Shown here in pieces: positions 54,626-62,742 of a stretch of DNA of 64,000 nucleotides. The stretch is from assembly GCA_948527295.1 (NCBI GenBank), contig CAOSWK010000004.1, positions 1 through 64,000 of the forward strand, written 5' to 3'. The stretch comes from an uncultured Eubacteriales bacterium (lineage in GTDB: Bacteria > Bacillota > Clostridia > Oscillospirales > Acutalibacteraceae). The number at the start of each line of letters is the position of its first letter. Position 1 is the first letter of the stretch. The translations under genes were made by a program, and so were the position numbers. The notes beneath the pieces are model-generated. The model was not told the origin of the DNA. It did not search any database and worked only from the letters and a program-made list of their open reading frames with translations.

Positions 54626-55777
54626 TTATTTTTTAAAATTTTTTATCACAAATTCTCTAGCCTCAGCGTCCGCGGCCAAAATGTCGTCTAAAGAATTTGA
54701 ATTTACAGCTTTAATACGATCCATCGCCTTTTGGACAATTTCAGTAATTTCCAAAAAAGAAATTTCCTCATTCAAAAACAGCCCAACAACCTCTTCATTG
54801 GCAGCGTTTATAATCGCAGGCATCGTTCCGCCAACCTTCAAAGCCGCCCTGCAAATGTCTACCCCCTTAAAAGTCTCATTGTCGGGCTTACAAAAAGAGA
54901 GCTTACCAACCTGCGCCAAATCAAGCCTCTCCACAATCGAAGGCACACGCTTGGGGTAAGTAAGCGCATATTGAATCGGGATTCCCATGTCCGGCACGCC
55001 CATCTGCGCAATGACCGAGTTATCGCAAAACTCCACCATAGAATGGACGATGCTCTCCCTATGGATTAGCACGTCTATGTCATCGGCCAAAACATCAAAA
55101 AGCCAGACCGCTTCAATCACCTCAAAACCCTTATTCATCATGGTTGCCGAATCGACGGTAATCTTGCTGCCCATACTCCAATTCGGGTGCTTCAGCGCGT
55201 CCCGCTTCGTCACTTCTCTGAGCTCATCTATATTCTTGCCAAAAAACGGGCCACCAGAAGCCGTCAAAATCAGTTTCTTTAAGCTTTTTTTATCATGGCA
55301 CCCTTGCAAACATTGAAAAATCGCAGAATGTTCGCTGTCCACCGGCAAGATCTTTATTCTGGCCGCTCTGGCTCGCTCCATAACCAGTGAGCCGCCCACC
55401 ACCAAGGTCTCTTTGTTGGCAAGAGCAATGTCCCTCCCGGCGTCAATAGCGCACAGCGTCGGCCTCAAGCCAACCATGCCAGACACAGAATTTAAAACCA
55501 TCTCAACGCCGTCCATAGCAGCAACTTCGCATAATCCGTCCATTCCAAATAGGACTTCTACATCCAGGTCCGCAACGTTTTCCTTTAATCTCTTTGCAGC
55601 ATTTTCGTCAAAAACGGCAACCTTTTTCGGTTTAAATTCTCGAATCTGCTCTTCTAAGTGCGAGACATTGCTAAAAACCGCAAGTCCGGCAACATCTATG
55701 ATCAGATTTTTAGCGATCCCCAACGCCTTTGCTCCAATGGATCCCGTTGAGCCCAGCACCGAAATCGTCTTTACCAT
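54626..55777 (-). CDS. dxr: 1-deoxy-D-xylulose-5-phosphate reductoisomerase
   Basis: 383 residues. Second step of the non-mevalonate pathway. NADPH-binding LGSTGSIGAKAL at the N-terminus, ALANKETLVVGG, DSEHSAIFQCLQG, TASGGPFFG and WSMGSKITVDSATMMNKGFE carry the metal and substrate residues. AGGAGG precedes the ATG. Same pathway as ispG in the operon. Confidence 0.97.
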   Translation of the reverse strand: MVKTISVLGSTGSIGAKALGIAKNLIIDVAGLAVFSNVSHLEEQIREFKPKKVAVFDENAAKRLKENVADLDVEVLFGMDGLCEVAAMDGVEMVLNSVSGMVGLRPTLCAIDAGRDIALANKETLVVGGSLVMERARAARIKILPVDSEHSAIFQCLQGCHDKKSLKKLILTASGGPFFGKNIDELREVTKRDALKHPNWSMGSKITVDSATMMNKGFEVIEAVWLFDVLADDIDVLIHRESIVHSMVEFCDNSVIAQMGVPDMGIPIQYALTYPKRVPSIVERLDLAQVGKLSFCKPDNETFKGVDICRAALKVGGTMPAIINAANEEVVGLFLNEEISFLEITEIVQKAMDRIKAVNSNSLDDILAADAEAREFVIKNFKK

Positions 55778-55813
55778 AAGCTCATCGCCTCCTTTCCAGC
55801 GCCTTCGCTCATA

Positions 55814-56638
55814 TTACACTTTCACGATGTTAAAACAATTCACCATAAAATACACAAACGGCGCCACAAAAATCACGCTATCAAACCGATCCAAAACCCC
55901 GCCATGGCCAGGAATTATGTTGCCAAAGTCCTTTGCGTGGCAACCCCGCTTTATTGCAGAAAAAGCCAAGTCCCCCACAATAGAGATCAGCGCGCCAGCC
56001 AAGGAAATCGGAATTATATAATGAAAATTCACCCGCACGCCGGCGTCGAACATGAACCGCTCAAAAAAAAAGCAAATAGCAACGCTGACGGCCAAAGAAA
56101 AAGTAACCCCACCAAAAACGCCCTCGACCGTCTTCTTCGGGCTAATGCTCGGGCAAAGCTTATTCCTGCCAAAAAAAGTACCCCAAAAATACGCACCTAT
56201 ATCCGTCATCCAAGAGATGCAAAGCGCATACAGCACATAAAAACTGCCAAACTCGCCGCCAAAATCGCGCAGTTTAACAATAAAATTCAAAGATAAGGTA
56301 ATCAGCAAAACCATGCTGTATATTGCGGCAATGTCCTTAAAGTTAAGTTCCGTCGCCAAAAGCAACACCACGCCAAACATAAAAAAAGAATACGCAAGCC
56401 ACGCGCCTTGCCACACCAGGCCATTGCCCAATACAGGCAGCAGCGCCGAAAAAACCAAGCTCGGAGCCACAGCAACAGCGGTTTTGCGAAGATTCATAAC
56501 CGAAAACACCTCATAGCTAGCCAAAGCGCAGACAGCCGAAACGGCGCAGTTTAGCAAAAACGGCATTGTGCCGTTAAAAATAAGGACGATTACAACGATC
56601 ATTCCACCTAAAAGCCCGGAAATTGTTCTAATTACCAC
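55814..56638 (-). CDS. cdsA: Phosphatidate cytidylyltransferase
   Basis: 274 residues, about seven membrane helices. Makes CDP-diacylglycerol. The C-terminal signature SLAGALISIVGDLAFSAIKR followed by KDFGNIIPGHGGVLDRFDS is intact. GTG start at 56638, two bases after uppS, with GGAGG overlapping the uppS end. Confidence 0.95.
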   Translation of the reverse strand: MVIRTISGLLGGMIVVIVLIFNGTMPFLLNCAVSAVCALASYEVFSVMNLRKTAVAVAPSLVFSALLPVLGNGLVWQGAWLAYSFFMFGVVLLLATELNFKDIAAIYSMVLLITLSLNFIVKLRDFGGEFGSFYVLYALCISWMTDIGAYFWGTFFGRNKLCPSISPKKTVEGVFGGVTFSLAVSVAICFFFERFMFDAGVRVNFHYIIPISLAGALISIVGDLAFSAIKRGCHAKDFGNIIPGHGGVLDRFDSVIFVAPFVYFMVNCFNIVKV

Positions 56639-56640
56639 TC

Positions 56641-57381
56641 TTACACCCCTCCAAACCGCCGATTTCTCGCTGCGTATTCAGCGATGGCCAAGTCCAAATC
56701 CTTCTCCGAAAAGTCCGGCCACAAGACATTCATAAACACAAACTCCGTGTAAGCACTCTGCCACAGCAAAAAGTTCGACAAACGCTTCTCTCCGCTTGGG
56801 CGAATAATCAAATCAGGATCCGGTTGCCCCGCCGTATAGAGCTTATTGGCAAAAACTTTTTCATCAATGGCGTCAACACTAAATTTGCCATCTTTTACAT
56901 CCGAAGCAATCGCCTTAGCCGCCCGAATAATCTCACTTCTCCCGCCATAGTTCATCGCAACATTAAGCACCATGCCGGTTTTGCTCTGCGAAGCCTGCTC
57001 AATATCCGCAATGAGCCTTTGCAAATTGGGAGAAAACGCACTCTTGTCGCCCAAAAAGACGACCCTTATATTTCTCTGCTCAAAATCCTTTAAAGCATCA
57101 TTCAAATATTGCTCAAAAAGGCCCATCAAAAAAGTCACTTCTGCAGCCGGACGCTTCCAGTTTTCGGTAGAGAAAGCGTAAACCGTCAAGTGCTTTACCC
57201 CAATTTTGCTGCAATATCGCACAATTTTCTTAAAAGTCTCGGCCCCAGCGCTATGCCCTGCCGATCGCGGCAAACCACGTTTTTTAGCCCATCTGCCGTT
57301 GCCATCCATAATGATGCCAATGTGCGCCGGAACTTGCTTTACAGGCACCGAGCCGCATTTTTGCTTTTTAAGCCAATTCAT
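56641..57381 (-). CDS. uppS: Undecaprenyl diphosphate synthase
   Basis: About 246 residues. Cis-prenyltransferase that makes the C55 lipid carrier of peptidoglycan. HIGIIMDGNGRWAKKRG carries the catalytic Asp; FSTENWKRP, and LIIRPSGEKRLSNFLLWQSAYTEF near the end are standard. ATG at 57381 chosen for the usual N-terminus; the frame is open to 57414. Confidence 0.96.
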   Translation of the reverse strand: MNWLKKQKCGSVPVKQVPAHIGIIMDGNGRWAKKRGLPRSAGHSAGAETFKKIVRYCSKIGVKHLTVYAFSTENWKRPAAEVTFLMGLFEQYLNDALKDFEQRNIRVVFLGDKSAFSPNLQRLIADIEQASQSKTGMVLNVAMNYGGRSEIIRAAKAIASDVKDGKFSVDAIDEKVFANKLYTAGQPDPDLIIRPSGEKRLSNFLLWQSAYTEFVFMNVLWPDFSEKDLDLAIAEYAARNRRFGGV

Positions 57382-57430
57382 AACCATCCCCGATATCACG
57401 CCAATCTGGTTCAAAAATAAACAATCAACG

Positions 57431-57985
57431 TCAAATTGCCATTATTTCTTTTTGCTTTTCATCCGACAAATCGTCAATTTTCTTGCAAAAACTATCGGTC
57501 AAATCCTGAACTTTTTTCTCGGCCTGCTTTAAGTCGTCCTCCGTAATTTCGGAATCCTTCTTCATCTTTTTTAACTTATCAATCGCATCGCGGCGGACTC
57601 CGCGCACAGAAACTTTAGAGTCCTCGCCCATCTTAGCAATATCCTTAACAATCTCGCGGCGTCGGTCTTCCGTAAGAGCCGGAAAAATAATCCGCAAACA
57701 TTTGCCGTCATTCTGCGGGTTTATGCCTAAATCCGAAGTCAAAATCGCCTTTTCAATTTCCTTCAAAACAGACGCATCCCAAGGCTCAATGACCAAAGTC
57801 CGCGCCTCCACAACAGATACAGCCGCCAGCTGATTTATCGGCGTGGCCGCGCCGTAATAGTCAACCAAAATCTTGTCCAAAACAGCCGGGTTCGCCCGTC
57901 CCGCCCGAATCGCAATATACTCTTTCGAAAGCGCATTTAACGATCGTTTCATGCTTTCTTCTACTTCGTCAAAAATCTTATTCAC
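57431..57985 (-). CDS. frr: Ribosome recycling factor
   Basis: 184 residues. Splits post-termination ribosomes with EF-G. RAGRANPAVLDKILVDYYGA near the N-terminus and LTEDRRREIVKDIAKMGEDSKV in the middle are family signatures. GTG start with AAAGGGAG upstream. Follows pyrH by 51 bases. Confidence 0.97.
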   Translation of the reverse strand: MNKIFDEVEESMKRSLNALSKEYIAIRAGRANPAVLDKILVDYYGAATPINQLAAVSVVEARTLVIEPWDASVLKEIEKAILTSDLGINPQNDGKCLRIIFPALTEDRRREIVKDIAKMGEDSKVSVRGVRRDAIDKLKKMKKDSEITEDDLKQAEKKVQDLTDSFCKKIDDLSDEKQKEIMAI

Positions 57986-58036
57986 AACAAAAACTCCCTT
58001 TATCCCCGATTTTAAGCCAACTTCAATACAAATTTT

Positions 58037-58741
58037 TCACTTAACGATAGTCCCAACCGGTTTCCCCACAATAGCATCATATATATTTTGCGGGTTCTCT
58101 ATGCTAAAAACAAGCAGCGGAATGCCGTTTTCCTTGCACATAGAGGCCGCGGTGACGTCCACCACGCCCAAGCCCTTGCTCAACATCTCCGCATAGCTAA
58201 GCGACTCGTACCGAAGCGCGTCGCTGTTCCTCTTCGGGTCCTTATCATAAACGCCGTCAACCATCGTAGCCTTCAAAATAATGTCCGCACCAATCTCTGC
58301 CGCCCGTAGCGAAGCCGCTGTATCCGTTGAAAAAAACGGCAACCCCGTTCCGCAAGCAAATATAACCGCACGCCCTTTTTCCAAATACTCAACAGCCCGA
58401 TCCTTTATGTACATTTCCGCAATTGGCAGCATATTCAGCGAAGTCAGAACTTGAGCTTCGACATTTAGACTCTTAAAAACCTCCGCAAGTCCCAATGCAT
58501 TAATCAAAGTCGCAAGCATTCCCATATGATCAGCCCTAGTCCTATCAAAGTTCTCGTTGCTTCGACCTCGCCAAAAGTTGCCTCCGCCCACAACAATGCC
58601 AACCTGAACACCCAAGCCCAAGCCTTCTTTAATAGCTTTGCAAATTCCAGCAGCAACATCAAAATCAATGCCCTGCTTCTGCTCGCCAGCCAAAGCCTCT
58701 CCGCTCAATTTTAGCAAAACCCGTTTATATCTAGGCTGCAA
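58037..58741 (-). CDS. pyrH: UMP kinase
   Basis: 234 residues. Amino-acid-kinase-fold UMP kinase. KRVLLKLSGEALAG at the start, GIVVGGGNFWRGR, DHMGMLATLINAL and the ending VGTIVK region are typical. TTG start at 58741 with GAGGTGG upstream. First gene of the operon; the usual upstream rpsB and tsf are absent here, and a promoter lies just upstream. Confidence 0.96.
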   Translation of the reverse strand: MQPRYKRVLLKLSGEALAGEQKQGIDFDVAAGICKAIKEGLGLGVQVGIVVGGGNFWRGRSNENFDRTRADHMGMLATLINALGLAEVFKSLNVEAQVLTSLNMLPIAEMYIKDRAVEYLEKGRAVIFACGTGLPFFSTDTAASLRAAEIGADIILKATMVDGVYDKDPKRNSDALRYESLSYAEMLSKGLGVVDVTAASMCKENGIPLLVFSIENPQNIYDAIVGKPVGTIVK

Positions 58742-58786
58742 CGGTGACCACCTCTACATTCTATTCGCACCATGATTACAATTTCA

Positions 58787-58815
58787 ATTTTACAACAACA
58801 AAACAAATCTGTAAA
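58787..58815 (-). promoter_or_regulatory. Promoter of the pyrH-to-polC operon
   Basis: On the minus strand TTTACA (58810-58815), 17-base spacer, TAAAAT (58787-58792), ending 46 bases before the pyrH start. Between here and the terminator at 58944 the sequence shows no gene. Confidence 0.65.
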
Positions 58816-58943
58816 GCGCCTCTTTTTAAAACAGCAAATATAGATGGGCCTTTTTTCATAAGAAATACAAAGCCATCTTAATTTTCTTTTTTATCATTCT
58901 ATCTTTTATAAATTTGTATACCCAAAAGTCAATTTCATCTGGG

Positions 58944-58973
58944 AGCAAAAAAGCTCAGATTTTTCTGAGCCCT
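58944..58973 (-). terminator. Terminator downstream of giant gene 3
   Basis: On the minus strand GGGCTCAG, loop AAAAAT, CTGAGC, then TTTTTT. It ends the transcript of the giant gene, with the tRNA-like sequence lying between the stop codon and this hairpin. Confidence 0.8.
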
Positions 58974-59011
58974 ATATATTTAAGCATTGATTTGTTCATA
59001 TTTAAATATTT

Positions 59012-59084
59012 TGTTTAGATTCGAACCCGGGACACCCCGATTAAAAGTCAGGTGCCCTGTGCCCTACATGCTCTTAAACCTGCG
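59012..59084 (-). pseudogene. Degenerate tRNA-Lys (UUU)-like sequence
   Basis: On the minus strand GCACCTGACTTTTAATC, then GGGGTGTCCCGGGTTCGAATC matches the anticodon arm to T-loop of a bacterial tRNA-Lys. The anticodon stem still forms (CCTGA/TCGGG, with one G-U), with loop CTTTTAA. The 3' half of the T-stem and a proper acceptor and D-arm are missing. A short GTTTA/TAAAC pairing could mimic an acceptor. Most likely a remnant, not a working tRNA. Confidence 0.55.
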
Positions 59085-59166
59085 TCGTAAAACAAGTACC
59101 ATCTCGACAAAGCTTTTCCAGTTAAAAAGGCCGATTTAAATGATATCCTGCTGCTTTTAATAAAAT

Positions 59167-62100
59167 TTATGATCCTTCAAAATCTCTAAGTATTGTTGCA
59201 AACGCCGCGCTGTGTGAACTGTCTTGGACTTCACCGTTAAAATAATATATTACCTCTGTTCCATTTCTTGAGGCTACTATCCTCGGGCCCACCTCATTGA
59301 TAGCGGCTAAGTAATTCATCAAAGTTGGAGCACTCACTTGCTCACGGCCTGATATTCCATTTTCTTCAATAAAATTTATTAAATGATCAAGTTGTTGTTC
59401 TTCAGTAGACCTGCCACCAAGCCAAGTTGGCATAATACTTCTTAGTGTTGAGCCAAAACCTCCCAACGGAATAAAATCAACTTTTGCCTGATTACTTTGA
59501 GTACTTGCCACTGCTGTATTTGAGACATTAACATTTTCTTGCGCATCGCTTTCTTCTGCTTTTCTTGACATTACATTTTGATCGATTTGGGCCGTCTCTG
59601 TTGCTACATTTGAAGCATCAACATGATTTCGAGCTTCATTTTGGCTATTTTGTGCTTCTTCGGCTTCGCTTGAAGATGTATTTTGATCGCCTTGAGCTTT
59701 TGAAGCATTATTATTTCTTTCCCTTCTTCTTTTAAAAATAAGATTTACTACTGCATTATTTTTTTCATCTTTGTCTGTTGCCGCGTGTACTTGATCCAAC
59801 AGTTCTTTTTCACTTGTTTGATTTAATACTGTGAGCCTTTGTGCCACTCTTTCTGTTGGCGCCGTTACCTCATCACTATCAGAACCTTCTCCCGTCTCTT
59901 CTTCATTGTCGTTTTGCTTTTCTAGATCTCTTAACTTTTGTGAATCTTTAATAAACGGCTCGCGACTTTCTTTTTGCACATTTAAAATATTATAATCTGC
60001 TTCTTCAGCGGTTTCTTCTACATTATCTCTTAATTCTTCTGGATTATTTGAATTTGTAGAACTATGTTCTACATTTTTTGATAACCCAAGTGCATCCCAA
60101 ATGTTAACAAAATTATTTACTAAATTTTGCGGAATTCCTGAAATTGTACACTGCAAAAATTTGTTGAATTTTATCAATTTCGAAATATCTTTTGCGTCTC
60201 CTACAAAATCAGCCTTATTGTTACTTTTTAATTCATTAAGAGAGAGAAGTTTATTTCCAGTTTTCACCCAATTCATTATTTTCTTTATATTTGAACTTTC
60301 CTCGTCATTTTCAGTCTCGCTCTTTTTTAAGTTAAGTTTAAAATATTGTACCGATTTATCATAATCACTTATTTTGTTATTATAAAAATCTTCTGCAGCA
60401 TTAAATGCGTCTATATAATCTTGAGATGCTCCTGACAAGCTTTCTTTAAACGTTCCATTCGGAGTATTGTAATGCTTGGAACATACAACCATTTTCATAG
60501 CGTTCATAAAGGGAATTTGGCCCAAATCACCTGAAGCAAGGTCTGCTGTAGAGTTTATTCTATTTATGGTATCTGCCAAGTTATCTGAGTCAGTAAAACC
60601 TACTTTTAATTCAGTGTTGGTCTTAGGGTCTTTACAATAATTAGCTACTATTTGTAAGTCTGAATCGTCATTAGGAATTCCATCAACCTCGAATTCTCCT
60701 GTTTTTGCGTTCCAGTGGTTTCTAATGAAATTTCCCAAATCTTCTTCAAAGTCAACACGATCCTCTGGCCATAAACTGTTTAGGCTATTCTTTTTCAAAT
60801 TATGAATTGTATTTGCTAAATTAGCTAGTTGTTCTTTCTGCGTACTATCATCTTTAAACTTATTATGCCTAGAAAATGTATGTGTTTCCCCATCTTTATC
60901 CACTGCAGTTACTGTGCCATCTCCATTATCTTTCCAACTGCTAAACTGGCTGGCTGAATAAAAATACTTCTCTTTCGCTTTTGAGCTCTCGTTAGTTTCG
61001 CTGGCTGAATCGTAGGTAGAGGATGCCTCATCAGTATTCGACTCTGCTTCCGCCTCAGATTTTGTTGCCTCTTCTGTTGCGGCTTCGGCCTTAGCTTTTG
61101 CTGCGGTCTCTGCATTGTTTAATTCGGACATTTTTTCTGGAGATAATTGTTTGTAAAAATTTCCACTTTTGCCAAAAGAAATAACTAATCCATTGCTGTT
61201 CAGAGCAAATGAGTTATTGTCTTTATCCCAACCATATATTATCTCTATTCCATCACCATACGTTTGTTTGGACGTGGATTTAGATTCGTCTATGATGACG
61301 TGTCCATAAGAAACGTAATTTACAGCCTCTTTTAAAGTGTTAAGACTCAATTTTACGCTACTTGTTGCCGTAGCTGCTTTTGTATCTGATCCTGCAGTTG
61401 TTTCCGTAGCCGCTTTCTTATCTGATCCCACAATCGTTTCCGTAGCTATTTTCGTAGCTGATCCTGCGGCTGTGGATAAGTCGGCTGGTTTCTCTGCATC
61501 ACTTGTAGTTGTTGCAGACGCAGTATCTTCTGTAGATACATCTGATTTTGTATCTTCCAATGAATCATCCTTAGCTTCTATATCGTCGGCTTTCTTTTCA
61601 GTACCTACATTCACTTTAGCTTCAGTTTGGGATTTTTCTTTATTCTCTGCAGTTTCAACAGCGTTTTGCTTACTTTCAGACATATTAAACGTGCCTAAAT
61701 TTGCTGAAGGTTTTAATGATATAAAATTTTCTGAATTGTTTTCAAAATCTACTTTTGTATTGCTATTAAATTCGCCCGCTGCTTGCTGTTCATCATTACT
61801 ACTAGCATTTAAAAGGTTAAGTTCTTTAGCAGTAGCCGTTATTGAATTATTTTCGTTTTCTACTCCGTGATTATTTGTACTTACTGCCTCAATATCATTG
61901 CCAACATTCATGCTATAAGACGACGTCGGCTTTGATGATCCCTGTTGTTCACCTGTTTCAGCAACAGCACTTCCACCCATAAACCCAGAAGCGATCGGTG
62001 TTAACGTTAACATTATTCCCAGCATGGCCAATCCTTGTTTTCCGGACATGCCTCCACTGACATTTAGCAAGTCGTTATCACATAGTTCCCCTTGTTGTGC

Positions 62101-62310
62101 CAAAGTGTTTGTATAACTCAAGAAGTCTTCTAAATTAAAGTCAAGACCCAATTTCTTTGCTAACGGAATAATCTTCTTGATTATTACTTGCTCATAATCT
62201 ACAGTTTCACCTTTATTTTGAACTTCATTCTTAATTTTTGCAATTTTTCGAGCCAGATCTTCATTTGTCTTTACTAATTCAAAAAACTTACCTACGTTTT
62301 CTATAGACAT
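59167..62310 (-). CDS. Giant Nif11-leader (double-glycine) protein 3
   Basis: 1047 residues. Residues 1-87 form a Nif11-type leader: SIENVGKFFELVK at the start, LGLDFNLEDF in the middle and LLNVSGG at 81-87. A hydrophobic stretch follows (about 92-113). Ser/Thr/Ala/Glu-rich low-complexity stretches alternate with folded-looking segments, including a three-unit 12-residue repeat (61368-61475) and a coiled-coil-like Ala/Glu stretch near 395-440. A central domain (about 530-730) shares VCSKHYNTPNGTF and nearby residues with protein 2. The C-terminal 95 residues (GGRSTEEQQ, LINFIEENGI, NGTEVIYYFNG) match the module that follows the leader in protein 2. ATG at 62310 with AAAAGGAG eight bases upstream. 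Export after GG cleavage is inferred; the role is unknown. Confidence 0.88.
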   Translation of the reverse strand: MSIENVGKFFELVKTNEDLARKIAKIKNEVQNKGETVDYEQVIIKKIIPLAKKLGLDFNLEDFLSYTNTLAQQGELCDNDLLNVSGGMSGKQGLAMLGIMLTLTPIASGFMGGSAVAETGEQQGSSKPTSSYSMNVGNDIEAVSTNNHGVENENNSITATAKELNLLNASSNDEQQAAGEFNSNTKVDFENNSENFISLKPSANLGTFNMSESKQNAVETAENKEKSQTEAKVNVGTEKKADDIEAKDDSLEDTKSDVSTEDTASATTTSDAEKPADLSTAAGSATKIATETIVGSDKKAATETTAGSDTKAATATSSVKLSLNTLKEAVNYVSYGHVIIDESKSTSKQTYGDGIEIIYGWDKDNNSFALNSNGLVISFGKSGNFYKQLSPEKMSELNNAETAAKAKAEAATEEATKSEAEAESNTDEASSTYDSASETNESSKAKEKYFYSASQFSSWKDNGDGTVTAVDKDGETHTFSRHNKFKDDSTQKEQLANLANTIHNLKKNSLNSLWPEDRVDFEEDLGNFIRNHWNAKTGEFEVDGIPNDDSDLQIVANYCKDPKTNTELKVGFTDSDNLADTINRINSTADLASGDLGQIPFMNAMKMVVCSKHYNTPNGTFKESLSGASQDYIDAFNAAEDFYNNKISDYDKSVQYFKLNLKKSETENDEESSNIKKIMNWVKTGNKLLSLNELKSNNKADFVGDAKDISKLIKFNKFLQCTISGIPQNLVNNFVNIWDALGLSKNVEHSSTNSNNPEELRDNVEETAEEADYNILNVQKESREPFIKDSQKLRDLEKQNDNEEETGEGSDSDEVTAPTERVAQRLTVLNQTSEKELLDQVHAATDKDEKNNAVVNLIFKRRRERNNNASKAQGDQNTSSSEAEEAQNSQNEARNHVDASNVATETAQIDQNVMSRKAEESDAQENVNVSNTAVASTQSNQAKVDFIPLGGFGSTLRSIMPTWLGGRSTEEQQLDHLINFIEENGISGREQVSAPTLMNYLAAINEVGPRIVASRNGTEVIYYFNGEVQDSSHSAAFATILRDFEGS
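61368..61475 (-). repeat. Three tandem 36-bp units within giant gene 3
   Basis: Units at 61368-61403, 61404-61439 and 61440-61475 read CCGTAGC(T/C)... each. They encode 12-residue units of the form (A/V)GSxxKxATxT(I/T/S). Such units can expand or contract by slippage. Confidence 0.85.
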
Positions 62311-62345
62311 TATCAATACTCCTTTTCTAAAATCTAATATGTTAT

Positions 62346-62374
62346 ATTGTACCATAAAAATTATTTTTATTCAA
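62346..62374 (-). promoter_or_regulatory. Promoter of giant protein 3 (TTGAAT-17-TACAAT, extended -10)
   Basis: On the minus strand TTGAAT (62369-62374), a 17-base spacer ending TTTATGG, then TACAAT (62346-62351), 35 bases before the start codon. Same architecture as at giant genes 1 and 2. The 62375-62684 stretch is AT-rich with no gene that I can support. Confidence 0.75.
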
Positions 62375-62684
62375 TATTTTTATAGATTTTACGCATTGAA
62401 TATTATTAATTAAATTTTATGTGACCATTAATTTAACAGAACTATTCCTTTACAAATTTATTTTCAATGTATAATTCTTTCACTAACATAATTGCATTTT
62501 TATTATTCTAAGATTATTTTTTGCCCATAACCGTACAACTTTTAAATTTTTTTCATTTGTAATTACTTTTTTCGTAAATATCCCAGGAGGCACTCAGAGT
62601 CATTTTTTCAAGCCTCTTTGTTTTTTGATTAAGATTCAATTGATGTGGTAGTAATAAGGAAGCTCGTGGTTTATTATGACTAAA

Positions 62685-62722
62685 TTAAAAAAGCAGATTG
62701 ATTATTTTATCAATCTGCTTAC
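62685..62722 (-). terminator. Terminator of the right-edge repeat-protein gene
   Basis: A 12-bp stem (AAGCAGATTGAT with ATCAATCTGCTT) followed on the minus strand by TTTTTTAA. It lies 20 bases after the stop codon. Confidence 0.85.
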
Positions 62723-62742
62723 TTCATTTATGGCATATTTGT

